Source of the DNA: Lutjanus erythropterus
Lineage: Eukaryota > Chordata > Actinopteri > Lutjaniformes > Lutjanidae
Length of the DNA: 64,000 nt
Assembly: GCA_020091685.1 (NCBI GenBank)
Contig: CM034594.1
Coordinates: 5,640,903-5,704,902 of the forward strand
Direction: 5' to 3'
The notes below the pieces were generated by a model. It was not told the origin of the DNA. It did not search any database and saw only the letters and a list, made by a program, of their open reading frames with translations. Below, in pieces: positions 39,001 to 51,504 of the stretch. Position numbers and translations under genes: made by a program. Position 1 is the first letter of the stretch; each line of letters opens with the position of its first letter.

Positions 39001-40030
39001 AAAATTTCTGTTTAACTGAGAGGGAAATTAGTTGCCAGGAACATCCCTATCATAAGTAGTGCTACTACAGAATATTGTTAAATTTAAAGAAAAACAACAT
39101 TGCACTCTCCTTTCTTTCCTCAGCTCTTGGTGTTTGTGGCCCAAGCAACTTACATGACATTATCTTCTTCCTGCTTGTCTCCCTATTAGAAAATAAAATT
39201 AGTTTAGGTGCCTGTAAACCCAATTACCGGCTGATAGAAGGTATCCGATGTGTCACCGTATGTGTAAAAGGGTTGGGGCAGCACCATTGATTTAGGTAGG
39301 CCTGATTAGATGTTCTTGGTGAAAGTGAGTTTAGTTTTTCAGGGACTGACAATAGAACAATGTTGTAGTTAAACACAAAGGCTTGTTTCATTTGAACATT
39401 AGAAGGACAAAAACACTGTTTGACAGGTTTGACAATGACACAGCTCTAAAGATTCCACAGATGTTTGTCATTTCCACCTGTTCAACTGTCACCAGACTGT
39501 TTACTGTAGATAACAATCACACAAATGTGGTTTGCCTCCAATTTTTAAAATACTGAAGGCCTCATAAATTTTAAATAGGAGTTGCTGCAGTAAAAAGGAC
39601 ATTTTCAACTATAAATCATTCCACCCAATCTGAAATGCATGGTCCCCTCCAGAGAGCCTCTTTTCAAAATGTGATAGCTGCATTTCAAACTGTAGTGGAT
39701 AAATTACCCTGAGAGCAGGGTCAGCAGACATAATACTTTGTCAGGCTCCTGATATAAGCCATATGACATTATAAATCAGCATTTCAGTTATCTAAATCTA
39801 GGAAACCCAAGTGAGTGCAGCTTGCTGATAGCTGTCTAAAAATGAATCAAAAATAAATTGAATTTCAAGCATCACAGGGGAAAAACGCAGCCTGAATGAA
39901 ACTAGATAGAATAAACGACACTAATGCTGCGTTGCAGACAACTTGAAAAGTTTCTGACCACCTACTTGAAAAGATACAGTAGAACGCCACTCACGCCACA
40001 CTCACTGGAGTTCCTAATGAACTAGGTGGA
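36061..40030. other. Intergenic, no gene found
   Basis: AT-rich. Open frames up to about 80 codons have no splice or motif support. No named repeat. Confidence 0.55.
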
Positions 40031-40210
40031 AATCATAGACCATACATTAAACAGTGGACAGAGCTTCCAGATCAGAAAAGCGAAGCCAATGTGGAAATGC
40101 ATTAAACCTGCCTTCTTTGTAATAGCCAGCAGGGGGCAACTCCACTGGTTGCAAAAAGAGGTCTGACTGTATGAACCCTGATGGCAAAATAAACCTCAAT
40201 TAACAGTTTC
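40031..40210. repeat. Common fish MITE-like repeat
   Basis: Contains gaaatcatagaccatac, aaagcgaagcc, agccagcagggggcaac and tggttgcaaaaagaggtctg in the order of a widespread fish non-coding repeat recognised by motif. Ends not defined. Confidence 0.5.
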
Positions 40211-40918
40211 CTAATGAGTTTATGGTCTCAATTGCTAGTTTCAAGTCTTTTTCAATACAGCACGATGTTCATTTTTTAAATTATGGTCTTGTTTGGAGTA
40301 AAATCAACAATAAAGCAGGGTATGCTTCAGGGTGGGTCTACTGTATGATTGACAGGTTATTGTCAGTGAGTTCACCCAGTGCAACACACAACGCTCACAA
40401 AACTCAGATCAAACTGTCAGACTAGACAGTATTTATCAAATAGGGATGAAGACTCTGTCATTGTATTTTCTAATTCTTAGATTAAATGTCTTAAGAAACA
40501 TGTTATAGTGTAATGTTTGTCTGTAATATAACAAAGCTCACACCTCCTGAAATTTAGATCAAACTGATCAAAATTTAACCAATATACTGTTACTAAATGA
40601 TTATGTCTCACCTAAAATGGTTTAATAATTATAGTTTAGTGTACTGTTTAGTTGTAATATAAGAAACTTTGTGGCCAGACTAGTCAAAACCAAGCACCAC
40701 CAAGTTTCTATGTGTCACCCTTCAGCTCCACGCTCTTGTCAGTACTGTGCATGCTCTGCTGCAAAAAAACAAAATAGCAAACCCCAAATAGAGCCAAACT
40801 TGAGGTTTCAAAAGGGTAGTCCACAAACCAATGTGCGATGTGACGGTGGGGGCAAATCCATATGCTTCAACTTCATAAAGAAGCAGTCGTCTGGACACCA
40901 GTGGCAGCACCCATGGAA

Positions 40919-40967
40919 GCCTAAAATAATACACAGTAATGTTATGTCACTATGTATTATTTTAGGC
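40919..40967. other. Perfect 15-bp inverted repeat (hairpin)
   Basis: Left arm gcctaaaataataca at 40,919-40,933, right arm tgtattattttaggc at 40,953-40,967, with a 19-nt loop between. No ORF or repeat end is obvious. Confidence 0.8.
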
Positions 40968-41519
40968 TTTTAGTCAGGACAGGTTCTACTATATGTTGCT
41001 AACATATAGTAAACCTGCGTTGCATGTAAATGCATCATATGGTGCCAGTCTCACAAAGCAAGCAAATTGTATAATGGCATCTATTACTCTATGCGACGTT
41101 TCTCTTTCTCTGTGTTTTTTAAATATGTGGGTGCGTGCACTGCTGAAGGTTCAGCTGTGTGTGTACTCTTGCCAGTGAAACTCAACTTGTCACGCTCTGC
41201 CATGTTTTTTGTTTATTTTTGATTTTGTGGACCTGAAATGGTTTGAGGTCAGGAGCTGGAAATTTCAACTGTGAAATTCCAATCTCCGACATTGACTGAA
41301 ATGCAGCATATCATGCTGTTAATGTAAATCAACACTTACTATGGCTGTTTTTTTCAAGTAAAACCCTTTCATTCCATGACTTGCATTGTGATGCCACACC
41401 ATTTTAGTGTCGCTTCAGTCGAGGTTAGAAGTTGGTATATCTGCATTTACTATATTTGGATGGAAAGGTCAACCTGAGAGCACTTTTGGTTTCCCCGAAA
41501 ATTCAGCACTGACCCTCCC

Positions 41520-41612
41520 TCTTCCTTTTAATGTATGTTTTTTGTATTCTTATCATCTTGTGTCTGTGTCTAGCTGAAAAATTGCCCCTCAGGGATAAAT
41601 AAAGTTAAAAGC
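41520..41612 (+). repeat. LINE 3'-tail-like fragment (L2 type)
   Basis: Reads tgtctgtgtctagctgaaaa then ttgcccctcagggataaata aagtt, the usual 3' end of fish L2-like LINEs. A severely 5'-truncated copy. Confidence 0.6.
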
Positions 41613-42802
41613 GAAGTGAGGTGATTTGTACACTTATAAGCATTTATTTGTCAGTGGATTGGTTTTATGCAGTCAGGCGAACAGCTACGGGCAACTGTTA
41701 TTTTAGCGAACCTTGAAGCTCCAACAGACAGTATGCATTTTCCATTTCTTTTAATCCCCTTTTTAATCCCTTTTAAGTGGATGGATGGTTCACTGTTGAC
41801 ATACAAACATTCAAAAATGGCGAACACAATGAGACCATCCAACCAAGCTAACAGACATCTTTGGTGTCAAACTTTGTGGAGGAAAAGTAGGCATTTTGGA
41901 ACAAAATGACCATTTAAAATTGACATAGCAGACATTCACTTAGGAAAAGAAGTCTAAGCTCAGTCTGAGTCCAATTCTGCTCTGCTCTGTTCATTTACAG
42001 TAATTTGATTCGCCTCAGCTCAGTCAGTCAGCCTCTTGTGGTTGCGGAGAAAACCCTGTGAATGTGCAGGTCAATACAGCTCCTGAATCCATGCATTTAA
42101 TTTCACTTTAAAAAGGTGTCACTGTGTTGAATTAGTGTGGCATAAGCTGAGCAGTGTTTCCCTCAGTCTGCAGGGAATGACTGATAATCAGAGTTACTTT
42201 GCCTTGTCATGAAGTATATATGTCATGAAGTGCATATGTATTTATAGCTGGAGGAGTCTGAATAGATGCATCTAAATTATGGCAGTAACAGTGATTGGTT
42301 CTGTTGTCAACCAGATTATTAGACACATAACAGCTTCATAAAGTGGCAGATTTAATGACTCCCTCTACAAGTCCTTATGAGAGATTTTTTTTTTATTATT
42401 ATTTTCATCTTCATCCGTATGTGGCAGCAGCAGTAATTCACTCACAAGGAAAGCACACAGAGGAATGTGATACAAAGAAGAGAATCAATATATGTTTTGT
42501 CCTTATTGGGCACTTCGCCTGCTTCTGATCCCACATGTTGGCTCCATTTTCCACTATAACAACCCTGTGGGATTTTACAAACGTTTTTCCATTAGACCTA
42601 GACAGACCTTATGTGTTACATCTGTTGTAAGGCAGAATAATACAAAAAAGTTCTTTTGTTTGCAAACCAAAAAGAAGAACGGACTCTGATTTCTTAAACT
42701 AGATATTTGGAAAAATCCAAATTGTAAGCAGTTTTGTTAAATAAATGTATGTATCTTGACAGATATAGAGAGGTAGTAGTACTTGTGTATTTTACTTATA
42801 AT

Positions 42803-43004
42803 TGACCCTTCGCTAAGCAACTGTCTTAGCAACTATAAATAGGTGCTGCGTGCCTGTCAGGCTTTGCATGTCTGTACCAAGCCTGCAGGAAGAGCATCAA
42901 GCTTTGAGTGGCAAAAACCATGTAATGACAACGCAAGCAATGCAAGAATGGAAAGCTTGACAGGCATAGCAACAGTAAGTAGGGTGGAGCTTAGCAAAGG
43001 GATG
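42803..43004. mobile_element. Possible foldback element
   Basis: Left cccttcgctaagc and right gcttagcaaaggg are inverted copies with one mismatch, about 190 bp apart. Several short direct and inverted motifs lie inside (gcttgacaggcatagc against gcctgtcaggctttgc). It lies just downstream of the ankk1 stop codon, so it may fall in that 3' UTR. Confidence 0.5.
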
Positions 43005-43158
43005 GTTGTGTTTATAATTTCATAATGAAGATAAAATTATCCATCTTTTCTAAAATTCAAAAAGCTGCTCAATAAAAGCACCACTCAAAAGGATGCAAAT
43101 ATTCCAGCTGTGTCATTCACGTGTTCACTGTGCTGTAACCCCTCCATTCATATTCTAA

Positions 43159-44191
43159 CTACTCCTCCAATAGTTTCACTATTTCCCATTTTTCACACCT
43201 CTGGGCCACATCCAGAGCTGTGGCTCCAGAAGAGTCCAGCAGAGTCCTGTCTGCTCCATTGAGCAGCAGAGCCTTTACAATAGGCAGAGAGCCGTGCTGG
43301 GCAGCCAGGTGTAAAGGTGACGCCTTCCCTGAGTTTACTGCATTCACATCAGCATGATGTGATATTAAGTGGAGGACACTTGGGAAACTGACACTGGTAC
43401 AGGCGACATGTAATGGCATCCATCCTTCACTGTCCTCTGACACATTAGGGTCGGCGTTGGCTGCCAGGAGCGTCGCCACCACTTCTGACTCACTCTGGTG
43501 GCAGGCCAGGTGGAGTGGAGTCCATCCATTCTCACCTGTAGCGTTCACACAACCACCCTGACTCTCCAGCTGGGCCACCGTGGTTTCATGGCCCCTCAGA
43601 GCAGCCAGGTGCATGGGGGTCCAGCCTTGGAGGGTTCTGGAGTCTGGGCTGGCCTTGTTTGACAACAACTGCCTGCATATGCCTGTGTGACCCTTCAGGG
43701 CAGCCAGGTGGAGTGGAGTATATCCTCTGCTGTCTGCACCATCAGTGTCCACCCCGCTCTTCAGCAGCTGTCTCACTACTCTGTTATGGCCTTCTTCAGC
43801 TGATAAATGAAGAGCTGTAGAGAGGCAGAAGTCCGTAGCGCTGGGATCTGCTCCGTGGGAGAGGAGGAGCTTGGCAATATTCAGATGTCCGTAGGCGGAG
43901 GCGAGGTGGAGTGGCGTCCTCCCCTGTGCCTCCCGTTCACTCACTGCTTCCTCTGACAGCCGTGAAAGCAGCAGGCGCACCACTGTTTCATGTCCATTCT
44001 GGCAGGACAGGTGGAGGGGCATCCAACCGGCTTTTTCCCGGGCATCCACCACTGCTCCTTTGTCCAATAGGAGACGGACATCCCTGTCATCGCCGCTCTG
44101 AGCGGCAAAATGGAGCGCTGTCCACTGGTCCTCATCTCCCTGGTTGGCATCTGCTCCATGTTCCAGCAACAAAGAGATGATATCATGAAGC
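43159..44191 (-). CDS. ankk1: ankk1 exon 9: ankyrin repeat array and stop
   Basis: 1,033 nt including TAG at 43,161-43,159. About ten ankyrin units in a row, with signatures such as QWTALHFAAQSGDD, GRTPLHLASAYGH, GYTPLHLAALKGH, GWTPMHLAALRGH and GWMPLHVAC. It ends in KLLEE, without the short tail present in human ANKK1. Acceptor tttttccccgacag. GC-richer than its surroundings. Confidence 0.97.
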
Positions 44192-47100
44192 CTGTCGGGG
44201 AAAAAAAGGAAAATTCACTCAAGTCTTAATACAGCTAAGATAACTCTTCTGGCTTTAAGCCTTATATTTAGCATACAAACATGAGTGATATCGTCTCGTA
44301 TAACTGTCTTTTATTGGGTTTCACCAACAAAGATTTAATTGATCTAAGATTAGTTCTAATCAGAGTTAAGCAGAGCTCTGTTGTACAATTAAAACCTAAT
44401 CTCAGTTTAATAAACTGAAGTTTAGTGATGTAAACCAAAATTAAATTGAGTTTAATTAATATGGACATGGACAATATGGACAACCATTAACTTTTGGCAG
44501 CTCTGTATTCCTTGAAAAACTGCACTGTTTGGTAGCTGGCTAAAAAAAATTAAGAAAATTGTACATTGCTTACTAGCAATTGTTAGCTAAGATGGTAACG
44601 AAATGTTATTGTTTCTAAGCTAATGTTAGCTAAAATGTTACTCTGATCGCTTACTAACATTAGCTAAAAAGTAAAAAACAAACAAAGTTACATTGTTTGC
44701 TAGATGGCTAAAAAGTAACAAAATGTTATTGTTTGCAAGCATATGTTAGCTAGCAAAAACGTTATTTAACCCAGATAACTTATTCATGATCGCTCAGCAG
44801 AGAAGCTTTAATTTTTCCTTCCTTAGAAAAGATGTATATATACTTGTTGGCTGAATTAATGGAGCAACTTCATTATTTAGTTCATTCCATCTTAAAAAGG
44901 CAGCCATTTTAAAAGTTTAAATCGCCTGAAGTGTTAGTTTAAAGTTAAACTGGATTATATTTTAATTTGGAGTGCAACAGTTTTAAATTAAAGATTTAAT
45001 TAAATTTAATCTGGATTTAGAGAAAATTGTGATCTAAATTAAACCATCATTTAATCAGGTTTAAATATTAATCCTGGTTAGTGCAACCCAGCCACTTGTA
45101 AAACAAAAGTTTGTTGACATATTTTTATACCAACCTGTGTAGAACAGCAATAATAAGTGGAGTGTAACCCCTGGCAGTCGTACAGTTGACGTCAGCACCC
45201 AGATTCAGGACGTGCTCGACACTCTCTGCATCCCTGCTGGCTACAGTGTAGTGGAGGAGGCTCCTTTTACCTGAATACTGTGTGTAGATGTGCTCTTTTC
45301 TCACAGACTGTCTGAAACTACCAAAGTCCTTTTTGGACAGCAGAAAGAGGACACTGTCCTTGTCATGTGGTTGTTCTGTGAAAGGAAAGCAAAAAGCATT
45401 ATATGAGAAAAGTGCTGCAGAGATTGTAATTGCAGTGAGTCACAGGGATCTTTATTTTTTATGAATTTTGCTGTATTAAAGTTGAGTCTCCTCATTTCAT
45501 TGTGCACAGCAGTGTGCTTGTGCACATAATAGCAGAGGGTGAAGCTTTCTGGAGGCTGTGAAGCTCAGTCAGTATGTAAAATGTTTAGCTTGTGCATTAC
45601 TGTTTGAAGAAATGTACCTATACACATTCATGTTTTAATATGGAGTGACACTGAAAGGTCAATTCAATTAAAAGTATTGTGAATTAGCTATTTAACAAAC
45701 TAGTGAACATCTAAAAGAAAGTGTCCAAGGCTATATGACTGTTTCTTTTATTGTCTTCCACTGAAAGTTGACTCTGCTTTTCAGTCCTAAAGGTAATATT
45801 AAAAATGTGACAGGACTGTAAATAGCACTTTTTAAATGTCAGCCCTCCAGTCTTTGTGCTGCATTGTACATGATTTTTTATCCCTCTCTAGCCATGTGTT
45901 TACCTGAGGGAAGGTCAGGCATCTCAGGCAAAGCAATCTAAAATGGAAAAGAAAGAAAGGAAATACTACAGAAGTTATTAGCTGTGACATCAATCATCAG
46001 AAGTGGTTAATAAGCACATATATCAAACTGTGAGCATGTGTGTTCAAAGGTAGGAATGGCTCAACATTTAAACAGCTGCGGTGTAAGTGGATACATCATA
46101 TGCCCTATCTGCACAAAATATTTTAATGTATTTTTGTACTTTCCTCTTTCAGCCACAGTAGCAACTAAAATGTCATGACATTTGGTACAAATATCTATGG
46201 TGTCACAAGGATGAATTCTAATAACTGTGGTAATCTCTTGTTTATCCCTCCTCTTGTTATCTTTTTTGTCTCCTTATTAACTTCTTGTTGTTTACTTAAT
46301 ATCTTGCATTTTTATTAATGTTTCTGTTATTGCACCACCCCCCTTTGCTGTTGCAACACTGCAGATTTCTCAGTTGTGGAATTAATAATATATTATTTTA
46401 CTTTGTCTTAATCCCATGACGTTTCTTCTAGTGTAAATCAGGAAAACATTCTCATCAGCCCCAGGTGTACATTGCTAAGGTAGATTAGCAAATACTAGCA
46501 TGCTAATATGCTAAAATACGAGGGTGAACATAACTGTTATACCTGCTACACAAAAGCATTTTAGTATTGTCACTGTGAGTATGTTAGCATGCAAATATTA
46601 GCAATTACCTTAAAGTGGCTATAATATCAAATGTCAAGTGGCATATGAGATGATTATAGTGATGAATTTACAGAGTATTAACCCCTGAATCTGCAACTCC
46701 ACTTGACTTAATAGAGATTTACACTTTCACTACAGTTTCAGCTCATTGTTTAGCTGTCCATCTTGCAACATTAGTATTTTCATACTACTCCAACATATCA
46801 TAGCATAGTTTTTGGCCACAGCAGGCAGCTGTTTTCAGCTAAAACTCTCTGAAACCCACTGTACACCACCTACTCAGCATCACACAGCACACATACCCAG
46901 TTAGCAACTATATAGTGAACATAATTGAGCATTTAGTAGCTAAAAAGCCAAATATTTTCCTTTGGAGGTGCTAGAGACCAAAAACAAAGCTAAAACAGAA
47001 TGAATATTAGACTTACATTCATTGGACGTCCAGAAATGTAACTCTAAATTTATTATATACATATATACATTCATAACTGTCGAATGTGTTAACAGAAAAC

Positions 47101-50100
47101 TGTTTGTTACCAAGTGCATCATGTCAATTTAAAAGGTGATGACACTGTATGTTAATGTTGTCTGCACAACTCTGCTTGCAGGCTTAAAGGTCCAGTGTGT
47201 AGCATTTACAGGGATTTATTGACAAAATATAGCAGAAATGGAATATAATATTTATGTTTTCATTAGTGTATAAACATCTGAAAATAAGAATCATTGTGTC
47301 TTTGTTACCGTAGAATTAGTTGTTTATATCTACAGAGGGTGGGGGTCCTCTTCCATGGAGGCCACCATGTTTCTAGCAGCCAAAGGTTCTTCCACATGTT
47401 TGGAAAGGGAGGGTGAGGTGACGTGCAATCCGCAAGCTCACTGCTAGATGCCACTAAATCCTGCACACTGGTCCTTCAAAGCAACACAGTGTCTAAATCA
47501 TAGGTGTCATTTATGCTAGGAAGGCTGGGAACATGAATCACTTTTTTAAATGACTGATTTTGTCCTCATCACTTTTTAAAAGCATAATTTGTTTAGAAAA
47601 AATCCTGAAAACAAGCTTGCATCAAGAAATTGCATAAGGTTTTCATATATATTGAGGTCATTGTGTTTTATTTGCTGGATTATAAGGTACATAGTAAGAC
47701 ACTGACTTACATGCTGCAGTGCTGCTTACTAAAGTAGTTCCTGAAATCTACTGATGTGGATGTGATGGATGACTGATGGTTGGTCGATGTTGTTTTGGGT
47801 TATTGAGTTTTGTCATATTGTCTACTCTGTACTTGCTTTTGATGTGCTTTTGATACACCATGATGCATTTTTTTTCCAACTCTTAATTATCTACTCTGAG
47901 CTCATAACAATTCTCCAATTACATTGCCTAAAATCACGTGTTGAAGACCATTTAAAATTGATTTTTTCAGCTGGGCTGTTATGTCCCCACCACCTTTCAA
48001 CACAACGTAACACCCTTGGTGTAAACACATCCTCACAGAGCCACCAGTCTGATTTTGTTGTTGTTGTGTTTTTGTAGTGTGACTGAGCTGCTCATTATGC
48101 CAAAGGTGTAGCAGATACTGTAGATATTACAGTACCATTCAAGCAGAGTATGAAGCAGAACTAACCTTGTGTATCGGGGAAACCAGCCAAGGATAATTTG
48201 ATTTCTGTTCGTCGTCATGGTATTTATGACATTGGATTGGACCTGGGATCTTCAGGACTTCACTGAGAGCCTCTGTTTTCCTCACCGTGTCTGGAAACAA
48301 AACAGCATTCATGGACAGAAATGCTCTGCATTTGCCTAATCAAACAAATGTATTCCTACACTCAAACCCAGTGTGAGCCTCTAATAATTGCATGACTACA
48401 GAGAATGAAGAGTCATGCATGAATGGTAAATTCTTTCATAGATTCCGTCACACAAGTGAGCTTTTTGGAACAAAAACTCACACAAATTTGAATGGCTGCT
48501 GTGTATGAATAAACATGACACACATTTGTATTCATTAACATGACTTTTCAAGCCACGAGTGCTTGTTAAACAAAGGTGACCCAGTTCCTCTGGTGTAAAT
48601 GTTTCACTCAAACATGTAGTCGACTTTGCTCTCTGAGAATGTGACAACTGTTCACTTGATGACTGCAAACATGGCCGAACAGGACAATGTTTTTTAGTTG
48701 AGTTTTTTTATTATCATTATTATTATTATTATTATTTTTAGAGAATGTGGATCAAATGAGCAACGAGTCTCAATAATGCCTTTTAATGGCAGCAGATTAA
48801 AACACTGATGTTTCAACAGGATGTCAGTGTGTCTGTTTTTAATCATCTGGCACTTGTTCATTCTTTAGTGAGCAAAAGCCCATATGTTGCATATTGATAC
48901 TGTGTTTTTATCATATAATTGCTTCCATGTGTGCGTGTGTGCATGCATGTGTGAGAGAGAGATCCCTGGGGCTACAGCTTGTCCACAGCTCATCACAACT
49001 CTTGAAAAACCTCTTTAAGAATTGTATGCCTTTATGTTTTAATGGCCGGAGACATTATGTTTTCAGGTCATCACATTCTTGTGAAGGTGATATCTCTAGT
49101 ATGCCTTGATCTTCAAACTTTGCACAAATGAGAACTTGGACTGAAGGATGACCTGATTAAATTTTGGTAATCAAATGTAAAAATAGTCTCTAAGTGAAGA
49201 CTGCATGTTTCTTACTGGAAGTTTTTCAGTGGAATCATACATGTATAGTGAGAACTTGCAAGTGATCAACAACTGCTGCAGTTTTAAATCTTGCTTCAGA
49301 CAACCACAATCTATGTTGGGGTCATGTTATTGTTGGCAAAACTTTGCAAATCTTAGCTGGTTGCATTTATGGTGTCATTGCAGTAGGTGCTTCACCATCT
49401 GTTGCTGGTGGGGATCTGCACTCTACTAAGTGCAGTCTTCTAGTTTTGCTTGAAACACCTTTTTCCTTGAGTGCAATGTTTGTTAATAAAACAAAAAAAT
49501 GTCACTTAATATTGACATTCTCATTAAGGAAATATTAATATTGTTACTGATTATCTTGGCATCATTTCACACTGAGACACTTAATGAGACACTACAGTTA
49601 TGAAAGCAATTAAACCCAACATCATACAAAAGTAACAAATGGTACATCATCTGTCTACGGATGTAGCATAGATGTTATACTTTATATCATCTTTTCCCAA
49701 ATGTATTCCATTACATCTTGAGGGCAGACTGGTGATATAATAATCATACCAGTCTTTGTACAAATAAGACATAAAAAGTCTGGTATGTCATTTTCATAGG
49801 ACACAGGAGAAATATAATCCCTTGAGCAGAGAGAATTTTAAATTGTATTCACAGTGGGTCATGTGTGCAAGATTTTGAGTAAGTGTAGCCCTCCTCTGTG
49901 GCATGACTTGTTTAATCTCATCAACTATAAGAGATAGTACTGTTCTTCTTCATCGCAGTGCCTTTGGGAAATCAGATTTTTCTGTTAAAGCACCAACTCA
50001 GTACCTTTGGGTTTCCAGTCGATGACATAAAGAGCTGCAGCGCCACTGAGATCCAAATTAAAAAGTGGGCTGACAGTTCAGCTCTGATGTGTGTGTGTTT

Positions 50101-51439
50101 GTGTTTTCTTTTTCACTCCTGTACCTGAGAACTGAGGCCTCTTCCTGTGGTCCTGATCCCAGCACTGCTTCATGATGCTGATCATCTGATCGCACTCATG
50201 GGGCTTCTGATCAGGTATCAGTTCCACACCTGGTCTCTTCCCATGCGATACCTGTAACAGCACTGTGGTCACGCTGCACCCTGCAGGTCCACAAAACACA
50301 CGTCAGACACAAGATTCAGTGATCAGTGCATGCAGAGAGTGACCACAAATATAAAAACACCATGTTTACCCACACACCATGTTAAATATTTTCATAAGTT
50401 ATGTCTTTTACACTTTGCATTTTGTTCTCAATAAACAAACAAGACATAACATGTTACTTAGTGAGTTTGAGAGGTTTTGGAAGGCAGATTCTGTTGAATT
50501 TTGATGGAGCCAAGTTAGTTGTTTACCTTTGTCTCCCTCTAGTCTTTATGCTAAGCTAATGTGCCCTGGTTTTAGCTTCAAGTGTAATGAATAGACATGA
50601 CAGTGGTATCATTGCCATTGCCTATTAGCTTACAGTTATGTTTCAGTAAATCACACAAAATATTAGGGCTAAGCTGAGGTTTAGGTTTAGATTGCTTGGG
50701 CTTGGACTTGACAGGGTTGAGGTTAAGTTCACATAAAAAGTTAGTAAAAAGAAAAAGTCATCCAGTGATTGGCTGGTTCTTCACATTGTGTGTTTTTAGG
50801 ATTAATGCAGCAGACTCATTGAATTTCTTGCAGTCTGACCTAAAACTGAATACTCTTAAATTTCTTGGGCACTTTAAGAATGTACTCGATAATCAGCCAT
50901 TACCTGCCTGTTACTGTTTTAAATGCTTTTGTTTGTTGATTTGTGTGGTTGTTTTTTCCCATGGTAACTATTTTAACCAGTTCTGCTCATTGTATTTGCA
51001 TATTACATGCATTTTACATGGTGTAATCTCAGCACCCTTGTAAATGAGGTTCACCCTCAATGATTTCTTGCTAGGGTGTTTCTGGAGGGGGGACATGGGC
51101 GGGCACTGGTCACCCCTGAAAACTAATTTTCCGCCCAAAGTACCACCCCATTATCCTCAAATCTGTCCAGTTAGAGGTGGGAACTTTTTTTTCAACCAGT
51201 TGTTTGATGAGTTGTTTTAAATGTGCATTGTTTTCTTTTGTATGTAGCCTATGTTAATTTTGCCTTCTTAAAAAATTCAAATTATATAAATAATAAATTT
51301 TAAAATTATTGGAGTGTGGAGGATGAATGTAGGAGTCTCATAGCCTTAGTATAGTATAAGTATAGTATATACAAAGGAGGTACAATTTCCTTTTAAGGAC
51401 TGTAAGATGCTGTAATGCTAGTAATTAAAGTACGAATGT

Positions 51440-51504
<65 letters not shown>

